Source: Hyphomicrobium sp.
GTDB lineage: Bacteria > Pseudomonadota > Alphaproteobacteria > Rhizobiales > Hyphomicrobiaceae
Assembly: GCA_030148725.1 (NCBI GenBank)
Contig: JASBSU010000022.1
Coordinates: forward strand, 47,607-111,606
Length of the DNA stretch: 64,000 bases
Direction of reading: 5' to 3'
Shown one piece after another: positions 16,611 to 25,684 of the stretch; within the stretch, counting starts at the first letter, position 1, and each line of letters begins with the position of its first letter. Below the pieces are notes generated by a model. The model saw only the letters and a program-made list of their open reading frames with translations. It did not search any database and was not told the DNA's origin. The position numbers and the translations under genes were made by a program.

Positions 16611-17052
16611 GTTCGACGACGAGACAGTTGCCGTTGGTTCCAGTGATCTTCACGCGGGCTCCTTGAGGCGCGTCGGAGCCGAGCGCGTTCCAAACGGTAT
16701 CGCCAACCCGGACCTTGCCGCGTCCGTCCGCAATAGCTTCCTCAACGGTCACGACGCGCCCGACGTACTGCGTGGCGCGCGCGTTGAGGTCCGGCTCGTC
16801 GCTATGGGTGACGTCCGGCGATGCGTAACGGCGAGCGAGGAAGACGGTGACGCACGAGATGATCGCAAAGGCGACCAGCTGCCATTCCCAGGCGATGTCG
16901 ATCGTGATGCCGAGGAACCCAACGATCACCGCCGCCAGGCCGAACCAGACGAAATGCACGCCCGGCACGACCGACTCGAGTGCCATCAGCGCCACGGCGA
17001 CGATGAACCAGTTCCAAGCACCAAGGTTCCAGAAGAAGTCCGTCAGCCCCAT
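16597..17052 (-). CDS. NfeD family membrane protein
   Basis: 151 residues: N-terminal hydrophobic half (FFWNLGAWNWFIVAVALMAL..., helices about 12-70) and a C-terminal OB-fold domain (YVGRVVTVEEAIADGRGKVRVGDTVW...GARVKITGTNGNCLVVE), the short NfeD1b type found beside paraslipins. It lies 73 bp after the SPFH gene on the same strand. The pair is known to act in membrane-domain organisation and quality control. Confidence 0.9.
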   Translation of the reverse strand: MGLTDFFWNLGAWNWFIVAVALMALESVVPGVHFVWFGLAAVIVGFLGITIDIAWEWQLVAFAIISCVTVFLARRYASPDVTHSDEPDLNARATQYVGRVVTVEEAIADGRGKVRVGDTVWNALGSDAPQGARVKITGTNGNCLVVEHALS

Positions 17053-17125
17053 GGCCTGAACTCACCCGTGGTCCGCAACTTCGACAACGCCATCATACTA
17101 TCAGAAGCGCGCGTTCCGCCCACCA

Positions 17126-18115
17126 TTATGAACGCGGAACGCTACCACGCGGCGGGGTGCTTTGAGCGGGTGCATTGCCGCCGAACGCTTCGCCGGTGAT
17201 CTGCGCGAGACCGGCGAGGGAGCCGATCACCGAGGATGCTTCGAGAGGCATCAAGATGACCTTCTGGTTCGGTGCCTTCGCAAGCGCTTCCAACGCCTTC
17301 ACGTAGTTGTTGGCGACGAAGTAGTTGATGGCCTGCACGTTGCCCTTGGAGATGGCGTCGGACACCATCTGCGTGGCCTTCGCTTCGGCTTCCGCCGATC
17401 GCTCGCGCGCTTCGGCATCGCGGAATGCGGCCTCGCGGCGACCTTCGGCCTCGAGCATGGCAGCCTGCTTCTCGCCTTCGGCGCGCAGGATCTCGGCGGC
17501 ACGAGAGCCTTCGGCCTCGAGGATCTGGGCGCGCTTGTCGCGTTCGGCCTTCATCTGGCGCGCCATGCTGTCGACGAGGTCGCGCGGCGGGTCGATATCC
17601 TTGATCTCAATGCGGGTGACCTTGATGCCCCAGGCTTCTGTCGCCTGATCGACGACCTGCAGCAGGCGGGCGTTGATCTGGTCGCGGTTGGAGAGCAGTT
17701 CGTCGAGATCCATCGAGCCCATCACCGTGCGGATGTTGGTCATCGTCAGGTTGACGATCGAGGGCTCCAGCGCGTCGACCTCGTAGGCGCCGCGGGCTGC
17801 GTTGAGGACCTGGAAGAAGGTCACGCCGTTGACGCGCACCATCGCGTTGTCGCGCGTGATGACGTCCTGGCTGGGGATGTCGAGCACCTGCTCCTTCATG
17901 TTCATGCGATGGCCGACGCGCTCCATCACCGGGATGAGGATGTGCAACCCGGGCTGCAGGGTGCGCGTATAGCGACCGAAGTTCTCGACCGTATAATTGG
18001 TGCCCTGGGGGACGATCTTGACCGTCGACCACAGCACGACAATTGCCAGGACGACGAGCAGCACGCCGAAGACTTCGAAGCCGCCCGAGAACGGGCCGAG
18101 AAGCTCTTGTTCCAT
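17126..18115 (-). CDS. SPFH/stomatin family protein (QmcA/paraslipin-like)
   Basis: 329 residues: one N-terminal membrane helix (about 15-32), an SPFH domain (about 35-190; KIVPQGTNYTVENFGRYTRTL, ITRDNAMVRVNGVTFFQV, DLDELLSNRDQIN) and a long Ala/Glu-rich coiled coil (about 200-260) before a hydrophobic C-terminal segment (VILMPLEASSVIGSLAG). This is the QmcA/stomatin-like layout. It heads a three-gene operon with two NfeD genes. Family role: oligomeric scaffold in the inner membrane that interacts with FtsH-type proteolysis. Confidence 0.93.
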   Translation of the reverse strand: MEQELLGPFSGGFEVFGVLLVVLAIVVLWSTVKIVPQGTNYTVENFGRYTRTLQPGLHILIPVMERVGHRMNMKEQVLDIPSQDVITRDNAMVRVNGVTFFQVLNAARGAYEVDALEPSIVNLTMTNIRTVMGSMDLDELLSNRDQINARLLQVVDQATEAWGIKVTRIEIKDIDPPRDLVDSMARQMKAERDKRAQILEAEGSRAAEILRAEGEKQAAMLEAEGRREAAFRDAEARERSAEAEAKATQMVSDAISKGNVQAINYFVANNYVKALEALAKAPNQKVILMPLEASSVIGSLAGLAQITGEAFGGNAPAQSTPPRGSVPRS

Positions 18116-18290
18116 TGATCGACCTTAGTGGCTGGATACGAAAAGGCTCGCGCACGCTAGCGCGACGGGGAAAACATAAGGTTAAATAGTGGTTTGCACG
18201 CTGTTACTTATGGAACAGCGCGAGGGCAGAAATGCGGCCCTGGAGCAAATCCTAGTCGGTGGGTATAGCGTGCGCAGGTGCGGAGCTGAC

Positions 18291-19352
18291 TCAGAGCCAG
18301 CCCTGCAGTTCACGCCGCACGACGGCCTCGATCGTCCGGATACCGTCGGCGCTGTCGTTCAGCGCCGGCAGGTAGGCGAACTTTTCACCGCCGCCGTCCT
18401 CGAAGTAGTGGCGGTTTTCGCCGTCGAGTTCTTCAAGCGTTTCGAGGCAGTCCGCCGAGAAGCCGGGCGCGACGAGTGCCAGACGTTTGACTCCTTCGGC
18501 GGCAAGTCGTTTCACCGTCTCGTCGGTGTAGGGCTGCAGCCAGGGGTCATTGCCGAAGCGCGATTGGAACGTCGTGAGCCACTTTTCCTCCGGCCATCCG
18601 AGCCTTGCACGCAACAGGCGCGAGGTCTTCTGGCACTGGCAGTAGTAGGGATCGCCGGCTTCCAGGTATGCCTGCGGCATGCCGTGGAACGTCGCGATAA
18701 TGACTTCCGGCTCGAAGTCGAGCTTGGCCAGATCCTCGCGCATCGAGTTGGCGACAGCGTCGATGTAGACCGGATCATCGTGGTAGCTCGGCGCGACGCG
18801 TACGGCCGGCTGCCAGCGCATTTTCATCAGGGCGCGGAACGCCTGATCGGCGGCGGTCGCCGTCGTCGCTGCAGCGTACTGGGGATAGAGCGGCACCAGC
18901 AGGATGCGGTCGCATCCTTTGTCCATCAGCGCCTTCATGCGGCTCTCGGTGGTCGGGTTCGCGTAGCGCATCGCGAAATCGACCTCGATGCGCTCATCGT
19001 GGCCGAGGGCTTCGGCGAGCTTTTCGGCCTGGGCGCGCGTGATGGTCTTGAGCGGGCCCTCGTTGCGCTCGTTGTTCCAGATGGTCTCATAGTCCTTGCC
19101 TTTGCGCCCGGGGCGCACGGTCAGGATGATGAGATTGAGGATTGGCCACCACTTCCAGCGGGGCACCTCGATGACGCGCTCGTCGGACAGGAATTCCTTG
19201 AGATAGCGGCGCATCGACCAGTAGTCGGTGCCATCGGGCGTGCCGAGATTGAGCAGCAGCACGCCGATGCGTCCGCATTTGACCTTCGGATGGTCGGCTG
19301 GGCGGAACCGCGGGTCGGGCTGGAAGGTCGCGGCGGGCTTTATCTCGTTCAC
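18291..19352 (-). CDS. hemH: Ferrochelatase
   Basis: 353 residues, cytosolic or membrane-peripheral enzyme that inserts Fe(II) into protoporphyrin IX, the last step of haem b synthesis. Seen: GVLLLNLGTPDG at the start, the metal-path His223 in TFHGMP, acidic Glu304 in SADCLETLEEL, and QSRFG, all ferrochelatase hallmarks. The start is GTG 19352, immediately preceded on the coding strand by nine C residues between a weak aagg Shine-Dalgarno and the start codon. Downstream SPFH gene is 175 bp away; the CHAD gene ends 122 bp upstream on the same strand. Confidence 0.96.
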   Translation of the reverse strand: MNEIKPAATFQPDPRFRPADHPKVKCGRIGVLLLNLGTPDGTDYWSMRRYLKEFLSDERVIEVPRWKWWPILNLIILTVRPGRKGKDYETIWNNERNEGPLKTITRAQAEKLAEALGHDERIEVDFAMRYANPTTESRMKALMDKGCDRILLVPLYPQYAAATTATAADQAFRALMKMRWQPAVRVAPSYHDDPVYIDAVANSMREDLAKLDFEPEVIIATFHGMPQAYLEAGDPYYCQCQKTSRLLRARLGWPEEKWLTTFQSRFGNDPWLQPYTDETVKRLAAEGVKRLALVAPGFSADCLETLEELDGENRHYFEDGGGEKFAYLPALNDSADGIRTIEAVVRRELQGWL

Positions 19353-19474
19353 GGGGGGGGGTAACCTTGGCTATCTCGGTGCGAGCGGTACCATACCTAA
19401 TATGGTCAGCCGAGGCTAAGCCTCAACTCAAGGCGAACGCCGCTAAAGCGCATTAAACTGCAAAGGTTGCTGGT

Positions 19475-20446
19475 TCAGGGCTTGGCCGGCGCCGAGCGGC
19501 TGCGACGACGCGGCGCGCCGGGCTTGCGGAGGGGCTTCGGCTTGGGCGGCGGGGGGGGAGGGTTTTCAAGGTCCTTCAACCGCAGTGCAGCCTCCCAATA
19601 GGCGGCGATGTCGTCTCTCAAGCGGCGAGGCTTTGCGGCGAAGAGCCGTTCGCCACGAGGTTTCGCGTGGAGGCGCAGTTGCTCCTGCTGGGCTCGTGCG
19701 GCGGTCTCGGCGACTGCCACAACTTCCTCGCTTATGCCGGCAGCGGCTCCGGAGTGCAGGAAGGCGACGAGCACCGCCAGATCGTGATCGTCGCCGAGAA
19801 GCTGAGACAGCTCGCGCGCCTCGCTGACGCGCGCTTCGAGACAAGCCGGCCACGCGCGCGACAGAAGCGCCATCTGCCGCCAGTGCCGCTGCGTTCCCTT
19901 GCGCCATTCGTGGAATGCTTCGTCCGAGGGCTCCTCGTATGCATGACGCATGGCTTTGCGTGCGCGGCGATAGGAATTCTCCAGCCCTTGGCCGATGACG
20001 TCGAAGCCGGCGCCTGCGACCGTCAACTCCGAAAGGCGTTTGCGGGCTGCAGCAAGTTGCTCCGTGGCGACTTTCAACGGCAGCGGTTCGCGCTTTCCGT
20101 TCGACGCGAGGATTGCCTCTTTGATCGTTTCGCCAACAGCGCGCCTGCCAGCGGTGTCGAGCTTCGCTGCCGTCGCCAGCAGCACGTCGCGATCGCGCGC
20201 GCCCGAGAGGCTCAAGCCGACGTCGCGGATGAGCGCATTCTCGCTCTTGAAGGTGTCGTTGCCGATGGCCGGACGCATGAGCTGCAGAAGGGCCCGCACG
20301 CGTTTCAGGCCCTTGCGCGTTTCGTGGATCGCGACGTCCTGCTTGTCGCCGTGCTGGAGTTGCGAGGATGCCCTGTCAACCTGTTCGAGGGCGATGCGCC
20401 GGAAACCGTCTTCGAAAGACTCGCCGAGTTTGAATCGAAATGCCAT
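19475..20446 (-). CDS. CHAD domain protein
   Basis: 323 residues. CHAD (conserved histidine alpha-helical domain) covers roughly 18-275, seen as helices rich in Arg/Lys/His: AIHETRKGLKRVRALLQLMRP, SGARDRDVLL, FHEWRKGTQRHWRQM, LLGDDHDLAVL. These form a basic cavity that in known members binds inorganic polyphosphate. No CYTH triphosphatase domain is fused, so this is a CHAD-only protein. The C-terminus (about 285-323) is a Pro/Lys/Arg-rich tail encoded partly by an 8-G tract (19551-19558). Confidence 0.9.
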   Translation of the reverse strand: MAFRFKLGESFEDGFRRIALEQVDRASSQLQHGDKQDVAIHETRKGLKRVRALLQLMRPAIGNDTFKSENALIRDVGLSLSGARDRDVLLATAAKLDTAGRRAVGETIKEAILASNGKREPLPLKVATEQLAAARKRLSELTVAGAGFDVIGQGLENSYRRARKAMRHAYEEPSDEAFHEWRKGTQRHWRQMALLSRAWPACLEARVSEARELSQLLGDDHDLAVLVAFLHSGAAAGISEEVVAVAETAARAQQEQLRLHAKPRGERLFAAKPRRLRDDIAAYWEAALRLKDLENPPPPPPKPKPLRKPGAPRRRSRSAPAKP

Positions 20447-20550
20447 GCCCGTCCACGTCGTCGGTTCAACTCCGCGGGGGTGCCGCGCTCATGCATGTCG
20501 CGCCGTCATATGACGCGTACGCCGCGAGCGGTGCAAGATATGGCGGAAAT

Positions 20551-21186
20551 CTAATTTTTCGCTGCGGGGCGTCGTCTGGCGGCCCACGCGAGCCAGGTTT
20601 CGACACGCGCTTCAGGATTTTGCGCTGTCATAAAGTCGGTGATGACAGCGACGCTGTCGGCGCCGGCTGCGACAACGTCATCGGCGCGCTCGGGCGTAAT
20701 ACCGCCGATGGCGATCAGCGGCTTTTCGCGAATGCGCTGTCTCCAGGTGCCGATGCGTCCAAGCCCCTGGGGGCTCCATTTCATCGCCTTGAGCTTGGTT
20801 TCGTAGATCGGGCCGAGCGCCACGTAGTCGGCATCGACGGCCAGTGCGATGCGCAGCTCTTCCTCGCTGTGGGTCGAGACGCCGAGCTTCAGCCCTGCAG
20901 CCTTGATCGCCTCGATGTCGGCTGCGGCGAGATCCTCCTGGCCGAGGTGGATGTAGTCCGCGCCGGCGTCGATCGCCTCGCGCCAGTAGTCGTTGACGAT
21001 GATCTGGCAGCCGGTCGTGCGGGCCGCGTCGAGACTCTCGGTGATTTGCCGGCGCACCTCGTCAATGGGTGCGTCCTTCAACCTGAGCTGCAGTGTCCTG
21101 ACACCAAGCGGGACAAGGCGTGCGACCCAGCTAGCGTTGGGCACGATCGGGTAGAACAGATCGGGAGCCGAGGCGCTGATCGACAT
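20551..21186 (-). CDS. thiE: Thiamine-phosphate synthase
   Basis: 211 residues, TIM-barrel enzyme joining hydroxymethylpyrimidine diphosphate and carboxylated thiazole phosphate. Seen: LQLRLKD, the ligand-binding CQIIVNDYW, YIHLGQEDL, LGVSTHSEEE, ALGPIYETK and IGGITPERADDV. The start codon overlaps the thiG stop (TGATG), so it is the last gene of the thiOSGE operon. A few residues that usually bind diphosphate are conserved with the typical STHS variant. Confidence 0.94.
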   Translation of the reverse strand: MSISASAPDLFYPIVPNASWVARLVPLGVRTLQLRLKDAPIDEVRRQITESLDAARTTGCQIIVNDYWREAIDAGADYIHLGQEDLAAADIEAIKAAGLKLGVSTHSEEELRIALAVDADYVALGPIYETKLKAMKWSPQGLGRIGTWRQRIREKPLIAIGGITPERADDVVAAGADSVAVITDFMTAQNPEARVETWLAWAARRRPAAKN

Positions 21187-22004
21187 CAGCGGTCGAGATC
21201 GAAGAACGGTGTGCCGGCAACCGGTGTCGATGGCTGGGCCATGTCGCGCTGACCCATCAGGCCGGATTCGAAAGCCGCGCGTCCGGCGTCGATGGCGCGG
21301 GCGAAAGCTTCCGCCATGCGGACGGGATCACCGGCCTTCGCAACGGCCGTGTTCAGCAGCACGCCGTCGAAGCCCATCTCCATCGCCTGCGCGGCGTGCG
21401 AGGGTGCGCCGATGCCGGCGTCGATGATCAGCGGCACGGAGGGAAAGTAGGCCCGCATGCTTGTCAGTGCGTATGGGTTTGCAAGCCCGCGTCCGGTTCC
21501 AATCGGGGCGCCCCACGGCATGAGCACTTGGCAGCCTGCCGAGAGGAGACGTTCGGCGACCGACAGGTCCTCTGTCGTATAGGGGAGCACCTTGAACCCT
21601 TCGGCGTTGAGGATTGCAGCTGCTTCGACCAAGCCGAATACGTCGGGCTGGAGTGTGTCGTCGTTGGCGATGACCTCCAGCTTCACCCAGTCGATGCCGA
21701 AGACCTCGCGCGCCATCTGCGCCGTCGTCACCGCTTCCTTCGCCGTGTGGCAGCCGGCGGTGTTCGGCAGCACAAGCACGCCGAGCTGAGAGATCAGCTC
21801 GAGGAAGCGCTCGCCGGTGCGTCCGCGCGCCTGCTCGCGGCGGAGCGACACGGTAACGATGCCGGCGCCTGAGGCTTCGACCGCCTTCGCGAGCACTTGC
21901 GGGGAAGGATACTGCGCCGTGCCGATGAGCATGCGCGAGGGAAGCGCGACGCCGTACAGCGTCAACGCGCTAGCTGTGTTGGCTGCAGGCTCGGGTGCGT
22001 TCAT
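21186..22004 (-). CDS. thiG: Thiazole synthase
   Basis: 272 residues. ThiG condenses dehydroglycine, deoxyxylulose phosphate and ThiS thiocarboxylate to thiazole phosphate. Seen: [18 protein letters not shown], the Schiff-base Lys in WVKLEVI, the phosphate-binding [13 protein letters not shown] and [18 protein letters not shown]. It lies 3 bp after thiS and overlaps thiE by one base. Confidence 0.97.
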   Translation of the reverse strand: MNAPEPAANTASALTLYGVALPSRMLIGTAQYPSPQVLAKAVEASGAGIVTVSLRREQARGRTGERFLELISQLGVLVLPNTAGCHTAKEAVTTAQMAREVFGIDWVKLEVIANDDTLQPDVFGLVEAAAILNAEGFKVLPYTTEDLSVAERLLSAGCQVLMPWGAPIGTGRGLANPYALTSMRAYFPSVPLIIDAGIGAPSHAAQAMEMGFDGVLLNTAVAKAGDPVRMAEAFARAIDAGRAAFESGLMGQRDMAQPSTPVAGTPFFDLDR

Positions 22005-22007
22005 GGC

Positions 22008-22241
22008 TCAACCGCCGTGACGAGGTGAAAGGATCTCGATGCGGTCGCCGGGTTCGAGTACGGTCTCGGCGCGAAAGCGGGCAGGCACGAAATCACCGTT
22101 GCGGGCCGTTGCCACCGGAGCGCCGAGCAGACCGCGTTCGGCGACCAGCGCGTCGAGCGTCGCCGCCGATGTCGTCACGGTCTCGCCGTTGACGATGATG
22201 GCGCGTTCGCCTTCTGCTTCCGATGCTTGCCTGCCGGACAA
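22008..22241 (-). CDS. thiS: Sulfur carrier protein ThiS
   Basis: 77 residues, ubiquitin-like fold, ending in the required Gly-Gly (SPRHGG) that is adenylated and thiocarboxylated. IIVNGETV and LEPGDRIEI are typical. An N-terminal extension of about 13 residues suggests a start at a later codon is also possible. Lies between thiO and thiG in the operon. Confidence 0.93.
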   Translation of the reverse strand: MSGRQASEAEGERAIIVNGETVTTSAATLDALVAERGLLGAPVATARNGDFVPARFRAETVLEPGDRIEILSPRHGG

Positions 22242-22306
22242 ATTCGAAGCTCCACACGACTGGGCTGCTGCCCGATCCTCTACTGCATACCGCGGCTGGC
22301 GCCAAA

Positions 22307-23311
22307 TCAGCCGGCCTCTTCGATCAGAAGCTCGGAGCCGGCACCACCCTCTAGATAGTGTGCCACGCTGCGCGCCAACACCGGCGCCAAGAGAAAGCCG
22401 TGCCGGAAGGCGCCGTTAACGTGGATATATCGCCCGCCGTCCGTGACGATCGCGCGTGGTATGTTGTCCGGAAATGCCGGGCGCACGCCGGCGCCGAGGT
22501 CGAGGATTTCGGCTTCGGCAAAGGCCGGGTGGATGGCGTAGGCTCCGCCCAGCAGCTCCAAGGCCGATCGGACGCTCACCGGGCCGGCATCCTCGCTCTC
22601 GATCACCGTGGCGCCGACCATGAACAGGCCGTCGGCCCAAGGCACGATGTAGAGCGGAAGACGAGGGTGCAGGAGCTGGACGGCGCGACTGAGTGAGATG
22701 TCGCGGGTGCGTATCAGGGCGCGCTCGCCACGGACGCCGCGCAGGGTCGGCAGACGATCGCGGGCCGCGATGCCGCGGCAGTCCACGATTATGTCGGTCG
22801 CAGTATGTGGGGATGACTCGCCGAACAGGAGTTCGACGCCGGCCTCCTGCGCAAGCGTCAGCATATGCTGCATGGCGGCCGGTGCGGATACGTGAGCCTC
22901 GTCTGCGAAAAACAGCGCCGATGCGAAGCGTCCGGCGAGGTCGGGTTCGAGGCCGCCAACCTCATCGGCCGCCAGACGGCGGTGGCCTTCGGTGCGAGCG
23001 GCGAAGCGATCCAGCTCACCGACATCGCGGGCGGCTGCAACGACGAGGCCGCCGTTGCTTTCGAGCTGCGGGTAGAGGTCGCGCCACATGGTGAGGCCTT
23101 GCAGGCCGAGCTGCCGGATTTCTGGAGCGGTTTCGGCTTCGCGCTCGGGCGCCAGCATCACGCCGGCGTAGATGCTGGCGCTGTCTGCGAACGGCGCTGG
23201 GCTCGCCTCGACGAGGCGGACGCGATGGCCGGCGCGCGCCAAGGTCACGGCTTGCCATAGGCCGAGAATGCCGGCGCCGAGGATCGTGATGGAGCGCGTT
23301 TTCGTGGACAT
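22307..23311 (-). CDS. thiO: Glycine oxidase ThiO (FAD-dependent)
   Basis: 334 residues from ATG 23311 (MSTKTRSITILGAG). Seen: FAD-binding GAGILGLWQAV (residues 12 onward) of the D-amino-acid oxidase family, IVDCRG, LYIVPWADGLFMVGAT and the closing VNGAFRHGFLLAP. It oxidises glycine to dehydroglycine for ThiG under aerobic conditions. First gene of thiO-thiS-thiG-thiE; thiC and thiD are absent here, and no TPP riboswitch (thi box) is visible in the 60 bp upstream, which is bounded by the gamma-glutamyltransferase gene. It might be transcribed from within or from upstream of that gene. Confidence 0.93.
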   Translation of the reverse strand: MSTKTRSITILGAGILGLWQAVTLARAGHRVRLVEASPAPFADSASIYAGVMLAPEREAETAPEIRQLGLQGLTMWRDLYPQLESNGGLVVAAARDVGELDRFAARTEGHRRLAADEVGGLEPDLAGRFASALFFADEAHVSAPAAMQHMLTLAQEAGVELLFGESSPHTATDIIVDCRGIAARDRLPTLRGVRGERALIRTRDISLSRAVQLLHPRLPLYIVPWADGLFMVGATVIESEDAGPVSVRSALELLGGAYAIHPAFAEAEILDLGAGVRPAFPDNIPRAIVTDGGRYIHVNGAFRHGFLLAPVLARSVAHYLEGGAGSELLIEEAG

Positions 23312-23337
23312 GGCCTGAGCCGGTGAAGATGGCGGTT

Positions 23338-23367
23338 GCGGGCTACCCCTCGCACGGGGCACCCCGC
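23338..23367 (-). terminator. Hairpin between gamma-glutamyltransferase and thiO
   Basis: GC-rich interrupted stem (gcggg/cccgc and cccc/gggg around a 6-nt loop) just after, and slightly overlapping, the end of the gamma-glutamyltransferase gene. No T-run, so only a possible attenuator. Confidence 0.3.
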
Positions 23368-23370
23368 CGC

Positions 23371-25134
23371 TCAATCCCCAAGTGCCGCTCCCTCGCGACG
23401 AGAGTCAGCCGCGCCTTCGAGCTGGCCGTTGCGCCGCATGACGATGTGCACGCCGGAGTTCATCAAGGACGGGACGATCCGCTGGCCGATGGGTCTGAGG
23501 GTCAGAGCCAGCGGCACCGCCGACCATTCGGGTTCCATCTCGAGGCTGCGCCCCTGGCTGCCGAAGTTCATCAAGTCAGCGGCCTCTTGCGGATCGAGGC
23601 CCCAATCGATCAGCGCGATAAGCGTTTTCAGAACGTAGAGGATAATGCGGCTACCGCCCGGCGAGCCGAGCACCGCTTCGACGCGCCGCTGTGCATCGAA
23701 CACGATGGTGGGCGCCATCGAGGAGCGCGGACGTTTTCCCGGCGCCACGGCGTTGGCGACCGGCTGGCCAGCGGCATCGACCGGCATGAAGGAGAAGTCG
23801 GTCAGCTCATTGTTGAGGAGGAAGCCCGCGGCCCAATGGTGCGAGCCGAAGGCGCCTTCGATGGTCGTCGTCATCGACAGCGCGTTGCCCGCATCGTCGA
23901 TGATGGAGATGTGGCTGGTTCCCGCGCGCTCGATGGTGGCGTCGATGCCGAAGGATTGGCGCTTCAGTCCGGGGGGCTCGCCGGCGGGCGGTTTGTCCGC
24001 GGCGGCGTCGGAGCGGATGAGCGCGCGGCGCTGCGCGAGATAGGCATCGTCGAGCAGGCCGTCTGGCACGGTCACGAAATCTGGATCGCCGATGAAGCGG
24101 TTGCGGTCAGCGAAGGCGAGCTTTTCGGCCTCGGCGATGAGATGCACGGCGCGCGCATTGAGAACCGCTTGCGGGCCCTTTCCGATGTCCAGCGGCTCGA
24201 TGAGCTTCAAGGTTTGCGCCACTGTCAGGGCACCCGATGACGGCGGTCCGATCCCGCATACTTCGTGGACGCGATAGGTGATGCAAAGCGTCTCACGTTC
24301 CTTGACGCGATAGTCTTTGAGGTCGTCGAGTGTCATGCCGCCGGGAGCGGTTGGGCCGGCATTGACGGCATCGACAATCGCCTGCGCGATTGGGCCTTCA
24401 TAGAAGGCGGCGGCGCCGCGTTCGGCGATGGCGCGCAGCGTTGCGGCAAACTTGGGGTTTTTGCGCTGATAGCCGACCGGTAGGGCGCTGCCGGTGCCGG
24501 TGTAGAAATAGGCGCGCGCTTCCGGCACGAAGTCTGCCGGGTCCTGCAGCCGAAGCAGCAGGTGCAGACGTTGCGATATCGGAAAGCCGTCCTCTGCAAG
24601 TCTGATCGCGGGCTCGAAAAGCTTGGCCCAGGGCAGCTTACCGTAGCGCTGATGCACGTCCTCCATGAGGCGGACAACCCCTGGAACGCCGATCGACAGT
24701 CCTGACAGGACGGCTTTGCCGAACGGCATCGGCTTGCCGTCGATGAGGAATCGATCCGGGCGTGCCGAGGCTGGAGCCGTCTCGCGGCCGTCGAAAGCCT
24801 TCAGCTCGGATTTTGCGTTGTCCCAAAAAACGATGAAGGCGCCGCCGCCGATGCCGCTCGATTGCGGCTCGACGATGTTGAGCACCAACTGCGTCGCGAT
24901 GGCTGCGTCGACGGCCGAGCCGCCTGCGCGCAGCATCTCGCGTCCGGCGTCCGCAGCGAGAGCGTTGGCGGCCGAGACCATGTGGCGCTTGGCCGTTGCC
25001 AGCTCATGCGACTGCAGGCCGGTCGCGGCCTCGGGTGCGCTGCGCGGATCGAGCAGCTGTGCGCCCGCGGGAGTGGCCGAGAGGGCGGTCGCGAGAAGCA
25101 GCGCCGCGAGGCATTGAAACGTGCGAATGGCCAT
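23371..25134 (-). CDS. ggt: Gamma-glutamyltransferase
   Basis: 587 residues from MAIRTFQCLA (ATG 25134), with a signal peptide cleaved near AGAQ (25-26). N-terminal nucleophile hydrolase: catalytic Thr406 at the start of the small subunit in TSHISIIDDAGNALSMTTT, and PGSPGGSRI-type glycine turn near the end (LGSPGGSRIILY). Autocleavage before Thr406 gives the two subunits. The periplasmic enzyme hydrolyses glutathione or transfers its glutamyl group. A GTG at 25164 could extend the N-terminus by 10 residues. Upstream, a divergent cupin gene starts 79 bp away. Confidence 0.94.
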   Translation of the reverse strand: MAIRTFQCLAALLLATALSATPAGAQLLDPRSAPEAATGLQSHELATAKRHMVSAANALAADAGREMLRAGGSAVDAAIATQLVLNIVEPQSSGIGGGAFIVFWDNAKSELKAFDGRETAPASARPDRFLIDGKPMPFGKAVLSGLSIGVPGVVRLMEDVHQRYGKLPWAKLFEPAIRLAEDGFPISQRLHLLLRLQDPADFVPEARAYFYTGTGSALPVGYQRKNPKFAATLRAIAERGAAAFYEGPIAQAIVDAVNAGPTAPGGMTLDDLKDYRVKERETLCITYRVHEVCGIGPPSSGALTVAQTLKLIEPLDIGKGPQAVLNARAVHLIAEAEKLAFADRNRFIGDPDFVTVPDGLLDDAYLAQRRALIRSDAAADKPPAGEPPGLKRQSFGIDATIERAGTSHISIIDDAGNALSMTTTIEGAFGSHHWAAGFLLNNELTDFSFMPVDAAGQPVANAVAPGKRPRSSMAPTIVFDAQRRVEAVLGSPGGSRIILYVLKTLIALIDWGLDPQEAADLMNFGSQGRSLEMEPEWSAVPLALTLRPIGQRIVPSLMNSGVHIVMRRNGQLEGAADSRREGAALGD

Positions 25135-25213
25135 GAACACCGGGGGGCGAGAGTTGTTCACCAACTTCGGCCATCATGCCGCCGAGCACAATGGGCAGTT
25201 AGGGAGCCGCGCC

Positions 25214-25657
25214 ATGCCGACTTCGAGAGGACAGATCGCAGCGCTGTGCGTGGCCGTCGCGGGCTTCGGCCTTCTCGCGTGGTCCGACCGCGGCCTGACA
25301 CGCGATGCCGTGACGGGGCTGCTTGCCAGCGAAACGACGATCATCGGACAGCCCATTGCCTATCCGACAGGTGCGCCGGCAAAAATCACGTCGGCGATCG
25401 TGACGATGCTACCTGGCGAGGCGACAGGCTGGCACCAGCATGACGTTCCGATGTTCGGCTACATTCTGGAGGGCGAGGTCACGGTCGACTACGGAGCCAA
25501 GGGCACGCACGTCTACCGGCAAGGGGATGCTGTCATCGAAGCGGTCGACTGGCCGCACAACGGGCGCAATACTGGTACGGTGCCGGCGCGGATTCTGGCG
25601 GTGTTCATGGGCGCCAAGGGCATACCGAACACGGTGATGCTGCCGACGACGCCCTGA
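25214..25657 (+). CDS. Cupin-domain protein with N-terminal membrane anchor
   Basis: 147 residues from ATG 25214 behind aggga. A hydrophobic N-terminus (about 7-25) is a signal anchor or signal peptide. The cupin domain (about 55-135) shows the two motifs: GWHQHDVPMFGYILEGEVTV (metal-ligand His-x-His and Glu) and a later PHNGRNTG (last His). Function unknown; likely periplasmic. Convergent with kdsD, 27 bp apart. Confidence 0.85.
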   Translation: MPTSRGQIAALCVAVAGFGLLAWSDRGLTRDAVTGLLASETTIIGQPIAYPTGAPAKITSAIVTMLPGEATGWHQHDVPMFGYILEGEVTVDYGAKGTHVYRQGDAVIEAVDWPHNGRNTGTVPARILAVFMGAKGIPNTVMLPTTP

Positions 25658-25684
25658 GCGATCGGCGGTCCCTGTTGCGTGATG

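Noticed and set aside
23312..23370. TPP riboswitch upstream of thiO
   Set aside because: No thi-box sequence is visible on the minus strand and the space is only 60 bp, so none was called.
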